From: Bacilli bacterium
GTDB taxonomy: Bacteria; Bacillota_I; Bacilli_A; RF39; UBA660
Length of the DNA: 64,000 nt
Assembly (NCBI GenBank): GCA_017473105.1
Contig: JAFUNE010000008.1
Coordinates: 62,001 to 126,000, forward strand
Direction of reading: 5' to 3'
Position 1 is the stretch's first letter; the number at the start of each line of letters is the position of its first letter. Of the stretch, positions 56,576-64,000 are shown piece by piece. The translations under genes and the position numbers were made by a program. The notes beneath the pieces are model-generated. The model was given only the letters and a program-made list of their open reading frames with translations, made no database searches and had not been told where the DNA came from.

Positions 56576-57193
56576 ATGTTTGAAAAATTAATTAGAATAA
56601 GAAAAAAACAAAAACATGAATATAAAAAAGAAGAACAAAAAATAGAAGAACCCACATGTGAAATAAAAATTACCAAAGAAAATGATTATTATATTGTAAC
56701 AGTTAGTGACTATGCTCCTATACAAAATTTTGCATCAAATGAAATATTAAACCTAATTTCTAATAATATTTCATGGGATAATAAAAAACAAAAACATAAA
56801 TATGGAACATACTATATAATAAATAATAACAATGAAATTTATAATATATTAATTAATGATAAAGAAATAAGAATCGATGAAAGAATTCAATTTGAAACAC
56901 ATACACATGAAAAAATAATAACATATGATAGAGAAAAAAATCATTTTGATTATTTTCAATGCAAACATGATAAACATGGTAGCAGTTATGAAACATTATA
57001 TTATGGTTCTGAAGAAAATGGATTCTTTATAAAAGAATTAGAATTAAGTAAAGAAAACACATCTGATGAAATAAATACAATATTAAATAATTTAAATAAA
57101 TATGAATTTATACAAAATATATTGGATATAAATTCATTATCACAAATAATCAATGAGATATTAACCAAAAAAATAGAACTTACTTTAAAATAA
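56576..57193 (+). CDS. Orphan protein, 205 aa
   Basis: The start at 56576 is chosen because GGGGGAAATATT precedes it; an earlier ATG would lie inside the ribosome binding site. The N-terminus is very basic (LIRIRKKQKHEYKKEEQK), followed by a beta-rich domain with an HTHEKIITYDREKNHFDYFQCKH-type His-rich stretch. No membrane segment. Unrecognised. It has its own promoter and ends tail-to-tail with the next gene, 3 bases apart. Confidence 0.5.
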   Translation: MFEKLIRIRKKQKHEYKKEEQKIEEPTCEIKITKENDYYIVTVSDYAPIQNFASNEILNLISNNISWDNKKQKHKYGTYYIINNNNEIYNILINDKEIRIDERIQFETHTHEKIITYDREKNHFDYFQCKHDKHGSSYETLYYGSEENGFFIKELELSKENTSDEINTILNNLNKYEFIQNILDINSLSQIINEILTKKIELTLK

Positions 57194-57196
57194 GTT

Positions 57197-57733
57197 CTAT
57201 TTTAATTTTAACACTTTACTTACAGCATCTGCTTGAGTACTTCTAACACAATCACAAATAAATTCACGTTGAATTTTAGAATAATCTACTCCATATATAA
57301 CAATGTTTTGTTTTTCAAATTCTTCTATATCTTCAACATTAACGCACTCGACATATAACCCTTCTAAATTATAATAGTATCTATGAGTAACACGAGGGTC
57401 ATCATACTCTACTTCTTTTTGTAAAGGATATCCTTCTTCAATCATTTCAAGAGATAAATCAAGTGCTACATATGAAGAATCATATACATAAATACCATGT
57501 GTTTCATGCTCTTCTATTTCTTTAGCATACATATTATAAACATCCATAATAACATCTTCTTCACTTTTAACAACAGGACCAATACTACGATTATATGGTA
57601 AACCTAATATTTTTTTAACTTCTTCTTCATTTTCAACTTCTTCACGTCTTCTAGCATATTCATTGTCTTTATTTAAAGTTTCTAATCTTCTACTAACCTC
57701 TTCTCTTATTTTTAGTAAAATATCACTATTCAT
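57197..57733 (-). CDS. Orphan acidic protein, 178 aa
   Basis: The start is the ATG ending at 57733, with AAAGGAGGGTAATT before it; a longer reading would add 33 unlikely residues that cover the divergent promoter. It opens with a charged helix (LLKIREEVSRRLETLNK), then EEEVKKILGLPYNRSIGPV and an acidic alpha/beta domain. No known motif. Divergent from the HepT-like gene, 99 bases apart. Confidence 0.55.
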   Translation of the reverse strand: MNSDILLKIREEVSRRLETLNKDNEYARRREEVENEEEVKKILGLPYNRSIGPVVKSEEDVIMDVYNMYAKEIEEHETHGIYVYDSSYVALDLSLEMIEEGYPLQKEVEYDDPRVTHRYYYNLEGLYVECVNVEDIEEFEKQNIVIYGVDYSKIQREFICDCVRSTQADAVSKVLKLK

Positions 57734-57808
57734 AATTACCCTCCTTTTCCATTGCTGGTGTATTTTAACACATATAAACTCAAAAAACAACCCAAAACTA
57801 TAAGAAAA

Positions 57809-57817
57809 TGTTATAAT
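57809..57817 (+). promoter_or_regulatory. Extended -10 promoter of the HepT-like gene
   Basis: TGTTATAAT with no -35 box; the start codon is only about 15 bases downstream, so the leader is very short. Confidence 0.6.
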
Positions 57818-57832
57818 TAATTTGGTGATCAA

Positions 57833-58171
57833 ATGAAAGAAAAAGACATTAAAATAATAAAAAATATAAATGACATAATATTAGAAATATATGAAAAAAC
57901 TAAAAATATAAATGAAGAAAAATTCTATAACAACATAGAGCTATCTAATATATGTACCGACTCTATATTTAAAATAAATGCAGCACTAAATACTTTAGGT
58001 GACGAACTAAAAGAACAATATAAAAATATAGATTGGAATATAATACAAAATAATATGTATTATGATGAAATATTTAAAGATAGTATAAAATTAAATATAG
58101 TATGGGAATTATCAAATAATATTTTATATAAAGAACTTTATTTAAAACTAAAAAATATAATTAAAGAATAA
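57833..58171 (+). CDS. HepT-like protein lacking the RxxxxHxY motif
   Basis: 112 aa, all-helical. The order of segments follows HepT/DUF86 proteins: ICTDSIFKINAALNTLGDELKEQ, then KNIDWNIIQNNM, then IKLNIVWELSNNI. At the catalytic site HepT has R-x(4-6)-H-x-Y; here the stretch reads NNMYYDEIFKDSIK and has neither Arg nor His. HepT is the RNase toxin or AMPylation target of the HepT/MntA system, but no MntA nucleotidyltransferase is next to it. Either a divergent relative or an inactive remnant. GGTGATCAA precedes the ATG. Confidence 0.4.
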   Translation: MKEKDIKIIKNINDIILEIYEKTKNINEEKFYNNIELSNICTDSIFKINAALNTLGDELKEQYKNIDWNIIQNNMYYDEIFKDSIKLNIVWELSNNILYKELYLKLKNIIKE

Positions 58172-58173
58172 TA

Positions 58174-58203
58174 AAACTAATATCAAAAGATATTAGTTTT
58201 TTT
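58174..58203. terminator. Bidirectional terminator
   Basis: AAAACTAATATC / GATATTAGTTTT with a 4-base loop and a T run, between the HepT-like gene and the convergent small membrane-protein gene. Confidence 0.85.
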
Positions 58204-58369
58204 CACATGAAAAGTTTCCACACTCTATATAATTTTCAATCTTATTTTCTAAAATATTTACTTTTATTGTAGAATAAATAGCAAGAATAACAGTTAATAC
58301 AAATATAGTAACAACAGCTATTATAGCAATTTTAACCTTTAATTTTAATTCTTTAATTTTCTTAAACAT
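58193..58369 (-). CDS. Small single-pass membrane protein
   Basis: A 58-residue frame: a basic head (MFKKIKELKLKVK), a single membrane helix (IAIIAVVTIFVLTVILAIYS) and a short tail with two Cys (YIECGNFSCEKN). GGAGAGTAGTT precedes the ATG. The basic head predicts the tail is outside, where its two cysteines could pair. The TAA stop lies within the bidirectional terminator. Unknown role. Confidence 0.65.
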   Translation of the reverse strand: MFKKIKELKLKVKIAIIAVVTIFVLTVILAIYSTIKVNILENKIENYIECGNFSCEKN

Positions 58370-58421
58370 AACTACTCTCCTTAAAATAAGAATAACATAT
58401 TTAAAAAAATAAATCTATTTC

Positions 58422-58437
58422 TTTGACATCAGTCAAA
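58422..58437. promoter_or_regulatory. Possible operator over the -35 box
   Basis: TTTGAC-ATCA-GTCAAA, a 6-bp inverted repeat that overlaps the -35 box of the 350-aa hydrolase promoter. Confidence 0.35.
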
Positions 58438-58451
58438 AAATATGATATAAA
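58423..58451 (+). promoter_or_regulatory. Strong promoter of the first lipase-like gene
   Basis: TTGACA (58423-58428), 17-base spacer, TATAAA (58446-58451). Confidence 0.85.
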
Positions 58452-58480
58452 TAATATTCGTGTAAAAAAAGGAGAAAAAT

Positions 58481-59533
58481 ATGGGGAAAATAAATATAAT
58501 AGGAAAATGGGATTTAAATGAAAATAAATGGAAAACACCTACTACTGAAGAATATGGAAAATCATTCTCATTAGCAATCTATGAACCAATAATAAATGAT
58601 GAAAATAGTAGTGAAATAAATTATATAATAATCGCAAATGGTACTAGAATTGAACAACATACAAAAGATTTTAATGTTATCAGTGATAAAGAATTAAAAA
58701 TTAACTATGTAAAAAAGCATTTTGAAAAACAAAAAGGAAATTATCAAATAATAAGTTTATTTATGGATAATGATGCACCTTTAATCGAAGCAGCAAAATT
58801 ATTTTCAGAATATATAGATAATTTAGCAATAAATGAAAATACAAAATCTATAAATCTAATAAGCGTTTCAAAATGCGGTACAATGAGTTTTTATACACCA
58901 AGATTTTTTAAATACGAAGAATCATTTAATAAAACATCACTACATAATGTAGCAGTTCCATATCAAGGCACTAAATTTGCTTCTCCATTTATAATATTTC
59001 AAGAAGTTAAATCATTATTAAACGCAAAACTTGGAAATAATGAATTAAGTAAAAAAAGCTATTTAAAATTACTTAAAATATATAAAGAAATATGCAGTAA
59101 TTCTCATATGGATTATGATATAGCACAACCAGGAGGAATACCAGCAGAATCTCATCATAAATATGACAAAAACTATATTAAAAATATATTTTCTAAAGAA
59201 AATATTGAAGCAATAAAAAGAATTCAACTATTTAAAAATTATACAACACAAATAGATGAAAAAACATTTATCGAAGCACTACTATCACTAAATATAAAAG
59301 GAATCGGTCTATGTTTTGCAGATGAACTATTATTTCATGGAAAATCAGATGGTTTAACTTCTCTACACTCACAAAAAACAGTAGAAAAAGTACTTGATAT
59401 AAAAAGTGAACATCTAAAATCTGCACATCATGACGTTACAAGTATTCCAAAAGTATATAATAAAATACTAGATGAAATAACTTCATCAATACAAAACACT
59501 AAACAAAAAAAGAATATTAGACAATTAATCTAA
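58481..59533 (+). CDS. Alpha/beta-hydrolase (lipase-like) protein, copy 1
   Basis: 350 aa, no signal peptide. A lipase-like triad can be drawn: Ser130 in the elbow SVSKCGTMS, Asp290 in HGKSDGLTS, and His316/His317 in SAHHDVT. The elbow is S-K-C-G rather than the classic GxSxG, and Cys132 could itself matter. A loop PYQGTKFASP follows the elbow. DGLxxxxSQ and HHDV are shared features of lipases that act on lipids or cell-wall esters. Paralogue of the 343-aa gene downstream, with a minus-strand gene between them. Activity not proven. Confidence 0.55.
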   Translation: MGKINIIGKWDLNENKWKTPTTEEYGKSFSLAIYEPIINDENSSEINYIIIANGTRIEQHTKDFNVISDKELKINYVKKHFEKQKGNYQIISLFMDNDAPLIEAAKLFSEYIDNLAINENTKSINLISVSKCGTMSFYTPRFFKYEESFNKTSLHNVAVPYQGTKFASPFIIFQEVKSLLNAKLGNNELSKKSYLKLLKIYKEICSNSHMDYDIAQPGGIPAESHHKYDKNYIKNIFSKENIEAIKRIQLFKNYTTQIDEKTFIEALLSLNIKGIGLCFADELLFHGKSDGLTSLHSQKTVEKVLDIKSEHLKSAHHDVTSIPKVYNKILDEITSSIQNTKQKKNIRQLI

Positions 59534-59541
59534 TATTCTTT
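59509..59541. terminator. Bidirectional terminator between convergent genes
   Basis: AAAGAATATTAGA / TCTAATATTCTTT with a 7-base loop; the last codons of the lipase-like gene form one arm. Confidence 0.85.
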
Positions 59542-60353
59542 TATTTTAAAACTCTTTTCATAGCTTCACTACTATAATCAATTTGATATCCACTATTCAT
59601 TTGAGACATTAATTGAAGTTTTTGTCTAGTTAATTTACGACCATCTTTTCTAACAAAATGAAGTCCATATAAATATTGAATTTCATCTGGATCTAAAATA
59701 GTATCACTAAGCAAATCTCCAATAGATAACTTAACAATACCAAGTGGGCTACTTAAATATTTATATCTTTCTTCTTCACTTAGATTCATATATGGTTCTA
59801 ATAATATTTCTTCATCAATTTGATATAAAGCATCATTGTAACAAAGAAATTCACATGGAAGATCTTTTAATAAAGCAAGTTTTTCTTCTCTTATTTTATT
59901 TTTTCTATCCTGTAATAAACCTCTTGCTTTTACTAAATCACGATTATCAGTTGCATAACCATTACCTATTCTCTTATCAAGTCTAGCTATTTCTCTATTA
60001 CATATTCTTGTAAAAAAAGGACTACCTAAATCATTTCCATTACATAAACTCTTTTCGCTAAATAATAAACCATTTTCCTCATAACATTTACCATGACAAT
60101 ATGTAAAATATGTTTCCATTAATTGTTGAAGATTAACATTTTGAGATATTAAATAATTATTAGCATCAAGACCCCTTTGATTTATTACCTTATCATCAAA
60201 ATGAAGTAAATCATCATATTCCCAACCTAAATGTTTAATTCTCTTCCTAAGTTCAACTTCAGCGCATTTTCTAACAATATCTTGATATTCATTATTTAAT
60301 ATAATTAATATTAAATATGAAATACTAAGATTTTTAAGACTTCTAATTTCCAT
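59541..60353 (-). CDS. Orphan protein, 270 aa
   Basis: The start is the ATG ending at 60353 (CGGAGGGTTAT before it). Mostly helical and soluble. It has a Cys-containing middle (YCHGKCYEENGLLFSEKSLC), a charged helix (ARGLLQDRKNKIREEKLALL), and a C-terminus reading LHFVRKDGRKLTRQKLQLM. The three cysteines near residue 100 could bind a metal. It interrupts the two lipase-like genes on the other strand. Family not recognised. Confidence 0.5.
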   Translation of the reverse strand: MEIRSLKNLSISYLILIILNNEYQDIVRKCAEVELRKRIKHLGWEYDDLLHFDDKVINQRGLDANNYLISQNVNLQQLMETYFTYCHGKCYEENGLLFSEKSLCNGNDLGSPFFTRICNREIARLDKRIGNGYATDNRDLVKARGLLQDRKNKIREEKLALLKDLPCEFLCYNDALYQIDEEILLEPYMNLSEEERYKYLSSPLGIVKLSIGDLLSDTILDPDEIQYLYGLHFVRKDGRKLTRQKLQLMSQMNSGYQIDYSSEAMKRVLK

Positions 60354-60421
60354 ATAACCCTCCGAGATAAAAATTATTATAAATGTATTTTCATTAAAAA
60401 TCAATATAAGATATACTAAAT

Positions 60422-60450
60422 TTGACTATAAAAAATTAATATGATAAAAT
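60422..60450 (+). promoter_or_regulatory. Promoter of the second lipase-like gene
   Basis: TTGACT (60422-60427), 17-base spacer, TAAAAT (60445-60450) with TGA before it. Confidence 0.8.
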
Positions 60451-60473
60451 TCTTGATTACGTGGAGGAATCTT

Positions 60474-61505
60474 ATGGGAACAATAGAACATTTTGCTAAA
60501 TGGGATAAAATAAATAAACAATGGAGAAATCCAACATTCGAAGATTTTGGAAATTGTTTTTCAATCGCAGACTACAAAACGATAATAAATGAACCAAATA
60601 CAGGAATTAACTATATAATAATCGCAAGTGGTTCAAGACTTGAAAGAAACACAAAAGAATATTTAAAAATAGACGAAAAAATATATAGAATAGATAACGT
60701 AATAGAACACTACAAACATCAAAAAGGAAACTATCATATTCAATGTTTCTTTATAGATAAAGATGCACCAATTATAGAAACGGCTAAAAAATTCGCAGAA
60801 TACATAGATTCACTATCTATATTACCATCCACTAAAACAATTAATGTTATGGGAGTATCAAAATGCGGAGCAATGTCACTTTATACACCAAGATTTTTCA
60901 AACATAATGAATCATTCCAAAAATTCAATTTGTTTAATGTCACTGTACCTTATCAAGGAACTAAGTTTGCATCTCCAAAATTAGTACTATCAGAAGCTAG
61001 AGCTTTTTCAAAAAAATTATTTGGAAACTCCCCTCTTGGTAAACTAGTATTTCAAAAACTTAAAGAAACTTATCAAGATGGATGTAGTTATTCTCACATG
61101 GACTACGATATATCTTTAGAAAATAGTATTGGTGGAACCCATAGAGCTTTATATGATAAAAACTTTATTAAAAATATGTTTTGCAATGAAAATATAGCTG
61201 CAATAGGAGAAATAAATTCATTTAAAAATTTTACAACAAGAATAGATAAATTTACTCTACCAGAAGCAATAAGAACATTAAACACTTGGGGAATTAGTCT
61301 ATGTATAATAAATGATATTTTTTTTGAAGGAAAAGCAGATGGATTAGTTCCTTATGAATCACAAAAATCAATAGATGACATATTACATACAGAAAGCATT
61401 CATTTACCCTCTTCTCATCATGATGTAAACACAAATATAAGAGTGTGTAACCAAATATTAGAAGAAATCGATAAAACTATTGAACCAACTTTAAGATTGA
61501 AATAA
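60474..61505 (+). CDS. Alpha/beta-hydrolase (lipase-like) protein, copy 2
   Basis: 343 aa from the ATG at 60474, with GGAGGAATCTT before it. Same layout as copy 1: MGVSKCGAMSLYTPRFF (nucleophile elbow), PYQGTKFASP, FEGKADGLVPYESQ (Asp) and SSHHDVN (His). The N-terminal FAKWDKINKQWRNPTFEDFG matches the WDLNENKWKTPTTEEYG of copy 1, so the duplication covers the whole gene. The elbow here reads G-V-S-K-C-G, closer to the lipase consensus. No signal peptide; cytoplasmic or type VII-exported. Each copy has its own strong promoter. Confidence 0.55.
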   Translation: MGTIEHFAKWDKINKQWRNPTFEDFGNCFSIADYKTIINEPNTGINYIIIASGSRLERNTKEYLKIDEKIYRIDNVIEHYKHQKGNYHIQCFFIDKDAPIIETAKKFAEYIDSLSILPSTKTINVMGVSKCGAMSLYTPRFFKHNESFQKFNLFNVTVPYQGTKFASPKLVLSEARAFSKKLFGNSPLGKLVFQKLKETYQDGCSYSHMDYDISLENSIGGTHRALYDKNFIKNMFCNENIAAIGEINSFKNFTTRIDKFTLPEAIRTLNTWGISLCIINDIFFEGKADGLVPYESQKSIDDILHTESIHLPSSHHDVNTNIRVCNQILEEIDKTIEPTLRLK

Positions 61506-61526
61506 CAATATATATTATGATATAAT
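61497..61526 (+). promoter_or_regulatory. Promoter of the two-gene orphan operon
   Basis: TTGAAA (61497-61502), 18-base spacer, TATAAT (61521-61526) with TGA before it; the -35 overlaps the end of the preceding gene. Confidence 0.7.
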
Positions 61527-61549
61527 AAAAAACATTTAAGGAGGAACCT

Positions 61550-62038
61550 ATGGAACTAGTTAATAAAAATTACGTAAAAATGTACAAATTTAATATTTTT
61601 CATGAAATGGTAAAAGCAGGAGCAACAGAAAAAGAACAAGATGATAAAAAAGTAGAATATCTTCAAAATCTACTAAGTACGGTAATGACATACGAAAAAG
61701 AAACACATCATCATATAGAAGATTTTTATATACCCGTAAAAGATATTGATATAAAAGATGCTGAAGTAACAAGAGACATAATTATAAATGCACTTGTTTA
61801 TGCAAGTATAACAAAAGATTTTAAAATGGTAAAAGAAATAACACCATATTTATATTCAAAAAGATATACAATCTCAGTTGGAAATGAAACACTAGACTAC
61901 ATACTTGAACATGGAATGACACCAGAAGAATTTATAGATGGAGAAAGTGAAAAATTAATATATAACAGTCAAACTGGAACACTTGAATACGGATACATTC
62001 ATAACCATTCAGTTAAATTAGAAAGAAGGAAAAAATAA
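61550..62038 (+). CDS. Orphan protein, 162 aa
   Basis: Soluble, mostly helical, with a His-rich stretch KETHHHIEDF and a basic end (LERRKK). AAGGAGGAACCT precedes the ATG. Its stop overlaps the next start (TAATG), so the two genes are translationally coupled and their products probably interact. No family recognised. Confidence 0.55.
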   Translation: MELVNKNYVKMYKFNIFHEMVKAGATEKEQDDKKVEYLQNLLSTVMTYEKETHHHIEDFYIPVKDIDIKDAEVTRDIIINALVYASITKDFKMVKEITPYLYSKRYTISVGNETLDYILEHGMTPEEFIDGESEKLIYNSQTGTLEYGYIHNHSVKLERRKK

Positions 62039-62961
62039 TGAGCGAAACAATAAATAGAATACCTTCACATTATGTAAGTCAAACTTGTGCACAAATAATG
62101 ATACCTTATTCTTCAACAATTACATTATTAAATAAAGATGGTATAGTATTTAATAAAGATAAAAGATATGATTTTATAAATAAATATTTAGAGAATGAAT
62201 TAAGAAAAATATTTCCATATGACAATATACCAAATCATATTAAAAGACAAGGATTATTTGGAAATAAAATAAATCTTACTAATCAAATTTTAAATTTTGA
62301 TGAACACTATATTTCAATATCTGATGGAGTTCCTATTGATAGATATGTTATAAAAGATGATTCAACTGCACTATTTATGACAAAAGTATTACCATATAAT
62401 ATAAATGATGAATCAGAATATATAAATAAATATGAAACAATGACTAGAGAACAATTAAATAGCATTTTCAAACCAAGCAATGAATCAGAAAAAGTATATC
62501 TTATAACATCATATGGAGAACTTTATCACTCACCTAACATGGGATATCTTAATGAAGAAGAATTACTTGAAGCAGAAAAAGAAAAATATATTAAAGAATT
62601 AGAAAAAGCAAAACCACAATTTTCAAAAAATACAATTGAATTTTTAAAAACAAAAATTGAAAAAATGCAATTATCAGATTTGCAAAATATACCACTTCCA
62701 CCACTTTGCTATATAGTTAGAATAGATGGAACAAATATAAAACTTCAACTAATTTATACTGAATTATTAAAAAGTAATCGTTATATGGTAACAATAAAAA
62801 ATATACCATTAAATAAATATGTACTAGAACAATTTAAATATATGGCACCAAATATAATAGAATTAAAAGAGCCAAAAATACCATTAAGATTAAATCCAGG
62901 TATTAAAAGACAAGATATTACTGAAGCAAAGCAAAAAATTTTAAGAATGAAGAATCTATAA
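62038..62961 (+). CDS. Orphan protein, 307 aa
   Basis: Soluble; the first half is mixed alpha/beta, followed by a coiled coil (EEELLEAEKEKYIKELEKAK) and a C-terminal alpha/beta region (LCYIVRIDGTNIKLQLIYTEL). Coupled to the 162-aa gene upstream. Ends at a strong terminator. No known motif, no membrane segment. Confidence 0.55.
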   Translation: MSETINRIPSHYVSQTCAQIMIPYSSTITLLNKDGIVFNKDKRYDFINKYLENELRKIFPYDNIPNHIKRQGLFGNKINLTNQILNFDEHYISISDGVPIDRYVIKDDSTALFMTKVLPYNINDESEYINKYETMTREQLNSIFKPSNESEKVYLITSYGELYHSPNMGYLNEEELLEAEKEKYIKELEKAKPQFSKNTIEFLKTKIEKMQLSDLQNIPLPPLCYIVRIDGTNIKLQLIYTELLKSNRYMVTIKNIPLNKYVLEQFKYMAPNIIELKEPKIPLRLNPGIKRQDITEAKQKILRMKNL

Positions 62962-62977
62962 AAAGATTCTTTTTTTA
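62950..62977 (+). terminator. Terminator at the end of the accessory region
   Basis: AAGAATCT / AGATTCTT with a 6-base loop and a T run. Confidence 0.85.
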
Positions 62978-62994
62978 TACAAAAAACATATAAA

Positions 62995-63606
62995 CTACAA
63001 AGAATTTATATGTTCTAACATTTTATCTACTTTTTCATTTTTATCTTTCGAAGTCTCTTTAATATTAGTATATTTTTTTCTTAAAAAATCAATATATTTA
63101 ATATACATACTCAAATCAACATGATTAACACCAAGTAATAATTCTTTCTCACTATATTCTCTATTTCCAGGAACAAATACAATTAAATTATAATATTTAT
63201 TCATATCATAAACTATTAATTCACTATCTACTTTATAATTTAATTCATTCATTTTTTCTCTTAAAATATTATGATAATTATTAGAAATAGTAATTATCTT
63301 TTTAAATCTAAGAGAAGTTTTATTTAAAATCTCAAGCATAGTATGAGTACCCATACCAGCAAGAACTAACGTATCAGCTTCTCCCTCATTAATATTATCA
63401 AGTCCATCTGACACTCTTAAATCAATATATTTATTTCTTCCCAAATCATGTCTTGCTCTATCAATAACATTTAGACTTCTATCACTTGCAATAGATTTTT
63501 GACCCCTACTAGCAAGCATAAGACCAAGTTTTGCTTGATCACACCCTACATCTACAACTTTATCTTCTTCACTAATAAATGAATATAAAGCTTCAATTCT
63601 ATTCAA
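62995..63606 (-). CDS. trmK: tRNA (adenine(22)-N1)-methyltransferase
   Basis: 203 aa Rossmann-fold SAM methyltransferase that makes m1A22 in tRNA. The SAM motif [25 protein letters not shown], and the TrmK-typical [15 protein letters not shown] and [15 protein letters not shown] are present. Slightly shorter than the Bacillus enzyme. Start overlaps the end of rpoD by 8 bases, the usual arrangement in Firmicutes. Confidence 0.92.
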   Translation of the reverse strand: MNRIEALYSFISEEDKVVDVGCDQAKLGLMLASRGQKSIASDRSLNVIDRARHDLGRNKYIDLRVSDGLDNINEGEADTLVLAGMGTHTMLEILNKTSLRFKKIITISNNYHNILREKMNELNYKVDSELIVYDMNKYYNLIVFVPGNREYSEKELLLGVNHVDLSMYIKYIDFLRKKYTNIKETSKDKNEKVDKMLEHINSL

Positions 63607-64000
63607 TTAAGAAATCCTTTAATTTCTTAGCTCTAGATGGGTGTCTTAATTTTCTAAGAGCTTTAGCTTCAATTTGTCTAATTCTTTCTCTAGTAACTTT
63701 AAATTGTTTACCAACTTCTTCTAAAGTATGACTAGAACCATCAAATAAACCAAATCTTAATTCTAATACTTCTTTTTCTCTTACAGTTAATGTATTTAAA
63801 ACCTCTCTTAACTCATCCTTTAATATTTCATAAGTAGCAAATTCTTCTGGAGACATTGTTCTCTCATCAGCAAGGAAATCTCCTAAATGAGAATCATCTT
63901 CTTCACCAATTGGAGTTTCTAAAGAAACAGGATCTTGACTAATCTTTCTAATTTCAGCGATTTTTTCTACTGAAAGACCCATTTTCTTAGAAAGTTCTTG
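63599..64000 (-). CDS. rpoD: Primary RNA polymerase sigma factor, C-terminal part (5' end outside window)
   Basis: The open frame runs off the right edge (the first visible codons read QELSKK); 133 residues are visible. Region 3 to linker: [19 protein letters not shown] and [18 protein letters not shown]. Region 4: [20 protein letters not shown] and the -35-recognition helix [31 protein letters not shown]. This is the C-terminal third of sigma-A. The partner trmK overlaps its stop codon. Confidence 0.96.
   Translation of the reverse strand, partial: QELSKKMGLSVEKIAEIRKISQDPVSLETPIGEEDDSHLGDFLADERTMSPEEFATYEILKDELREVLNTLTVREKEVLELRFGLFDGSSHTLEEVGKQFKVTRERIRQIEAKALRKLRHPSRAKKLKDFLIE

Overview
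The window is very AT-rich. Its genes have good Shine-Dalgarno sites, promoters are often of the extended -10 (TGnTATAAT) type, and stops are almost always TAA or TAG. Tryptophan is encoded by UGG, so the standard bacterial code applies. A T-box leader on valS, YlxR, TrmK, RecX, a PrsA lipoprotein, YjcZ-like tiny membrane proteins and a type VIIb secretion locus point to a low-GC Firmicute. It most likely belongs to one of the small-genome gut lineages of Bacilli near the Mollicutes (inference). No Gram-negative outer-membrane gene is seen.

Layout. 1-8000 is mostly housekeeping: a cysteine desulfurase (3' end off the window), a HIT protein, a surface protein, a HerA-like ATPase, then valS with an HD-phosphohydrolase gene behind a T-box. 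8259-18992 is mainly a type VII secretion locus read on the minus strand: WXG100-like proteins, EssC, an EsaB/YukD ubiquitin-like protein and three secreted-type cell-wall hydrolases carrying WXG-like N-termini. EsaA, EssA and EssB are not here. 19040-24711 holds a surface protein and the rimP-nusA-ylxR-infB-rbfA operon, with a half-length rimP and no ylxQ. 24815-26398 pairs a membrane-anchored C39-like peptidase with an Hpt-domain protein. 26491-32344 is a glycosyltransferase operon whose last gene joins a GT8 domain to a complete glycyl radical enzyme. 32408-43523 has an ATP-grasp protein, a divergent ClpX-like unfoldase, a degenerate deacetylase, three tandem M3-like metallopeptidases, serS, two tiny membrane proteins, prsA, recX, a candidate small RNA and an orphan gene.

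A 4.2-kb mobilizable element follows tRNA-Leu(CAA), with a large serine recombinase, a MobV relaxase and matching inverted-repeat sites at both ends. Beyond it, 48098-62961 is an accessory region of mostly unrecognised genes: an ADP-ribosyltransferase-like protein, a run of five same-strand orphans including a TPR-like repeat protein, a HepT-like protein without its catalytic motif, and two paralogous lipase-like hydrolases. The window closes with trmK and the C-terminal part of the primary sigma factor.

How the genes work together. The type VII locus looks built to export and anchor peptidoglycan hydrolases. The glycosyltransferase operon, ATP-grasp protein, deacetylase-like protein, PrsA and sortase-like surface protein also point at the envelope. 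The GT8-glycyl radical fusion is the strongest candidate for undescribed biochemistry, because all diagnostic motifs of both halves are present in one reading frame.
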